A stretch of DNA of 64,000 nt, from assembly GCA_947652115.1 (NCBI GenBank), contig OX393562.1, forward strand, positions 24,121,397-24,185,396, written 5' to 3'. Positions 63,778 through 64,000 of this stretch are shown piece by piece. The translations under genes were made by a program, and so were the position numbers. The first letter of the stretch is position 1, and every line of letters starts with the position of its first letter. Source of the DNA: Blastomussa wellsi (Eukaryota > Cnidaria > Anthozoa > Scleractinia > Plerogyridae). Below the pieces are notes generated by a model that saw nothing but the letters and a program-made list of their open reading frames with translations, was not told the origin of the DNA and searched no databases.

Positions 63778-64000
63778 GTGAGATACATATTTCAACGATA
63801 TCACTGTATTAAAATTGCTGTATATTAGTGCTGTGCTTCTTTTTGTGGGTCTTTTTCAAATAAAACACTGAAAAACCCGGAAACTTTAGCAGAGCCATTT
63901 CCATATTAAAAAAATAAACGTCATCCGATTTCAGTGCGTGCCTGTACATGCATAGTTGTGATTGTAGAGCGTTTTTCACTCACTTGAAAAGTGGCCATGT

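Overview
The window is eukaryotic nuclear DNA. Its introns are long, its splice sites are GT-AG, and it is crowded with short non-autonomous transposons, tRNA-derived SINEs and non-LTR retrotransposon remains. The two protein genes read as animal genes. The repeat style (short foldback elements, palindromic TATATGAA-type repeats) suggests a cnidarian, probably a stony coral. That assignment is inference from repeat style and protein similarity; no marker gene settles it.

Layout. 1-1.8 kb: a broken non-LTR retrotransposon with its reverse transcriptase on the minus strand and an inverted 5' piece. 1.8-5.4 kb: no gene, one clear 424-bp MITE with a 9-bp target duplication. 5.4-49.3 kb, minus strand: one complete acetyl-CoA carboxylase gene, rebuilt here as 71 coding exons. 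All exon phases agree and there is no internal stop, giving 2277 residues. Its introns hold SINEs of several families, two CACTA-like MITEs, several foldback elements with 8-bp or 9-bp target duplications, a 16-bp minisatellite, a Penelope-like remnant and a LINE endonuclease fragment. 49.3-58.2 kb: intergenic, containing a possible 5' non-coding exon of the carboxylase gene, several hairpins, a TTAA-flanked MITE and a diverged pair of exon-like blocks. 58.4 kb to the right edge, plus strand: a TRPC-like cation channel gene, eight exons seen from the TRP linker through S1-S6. It is cut by the window edge and its 5' exons are not securely found.

The two genes lie head to head about 9 kb apart. 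The carboxylase makes malonyl-CoA for fatty-acid synthesis and the channel would carry cations across a membrane; nothing in the sequence links them functionally. I see no novel multi-gene system. The most notable content is the set of well-bounded non-autonomous elements with readable target-site duplications.
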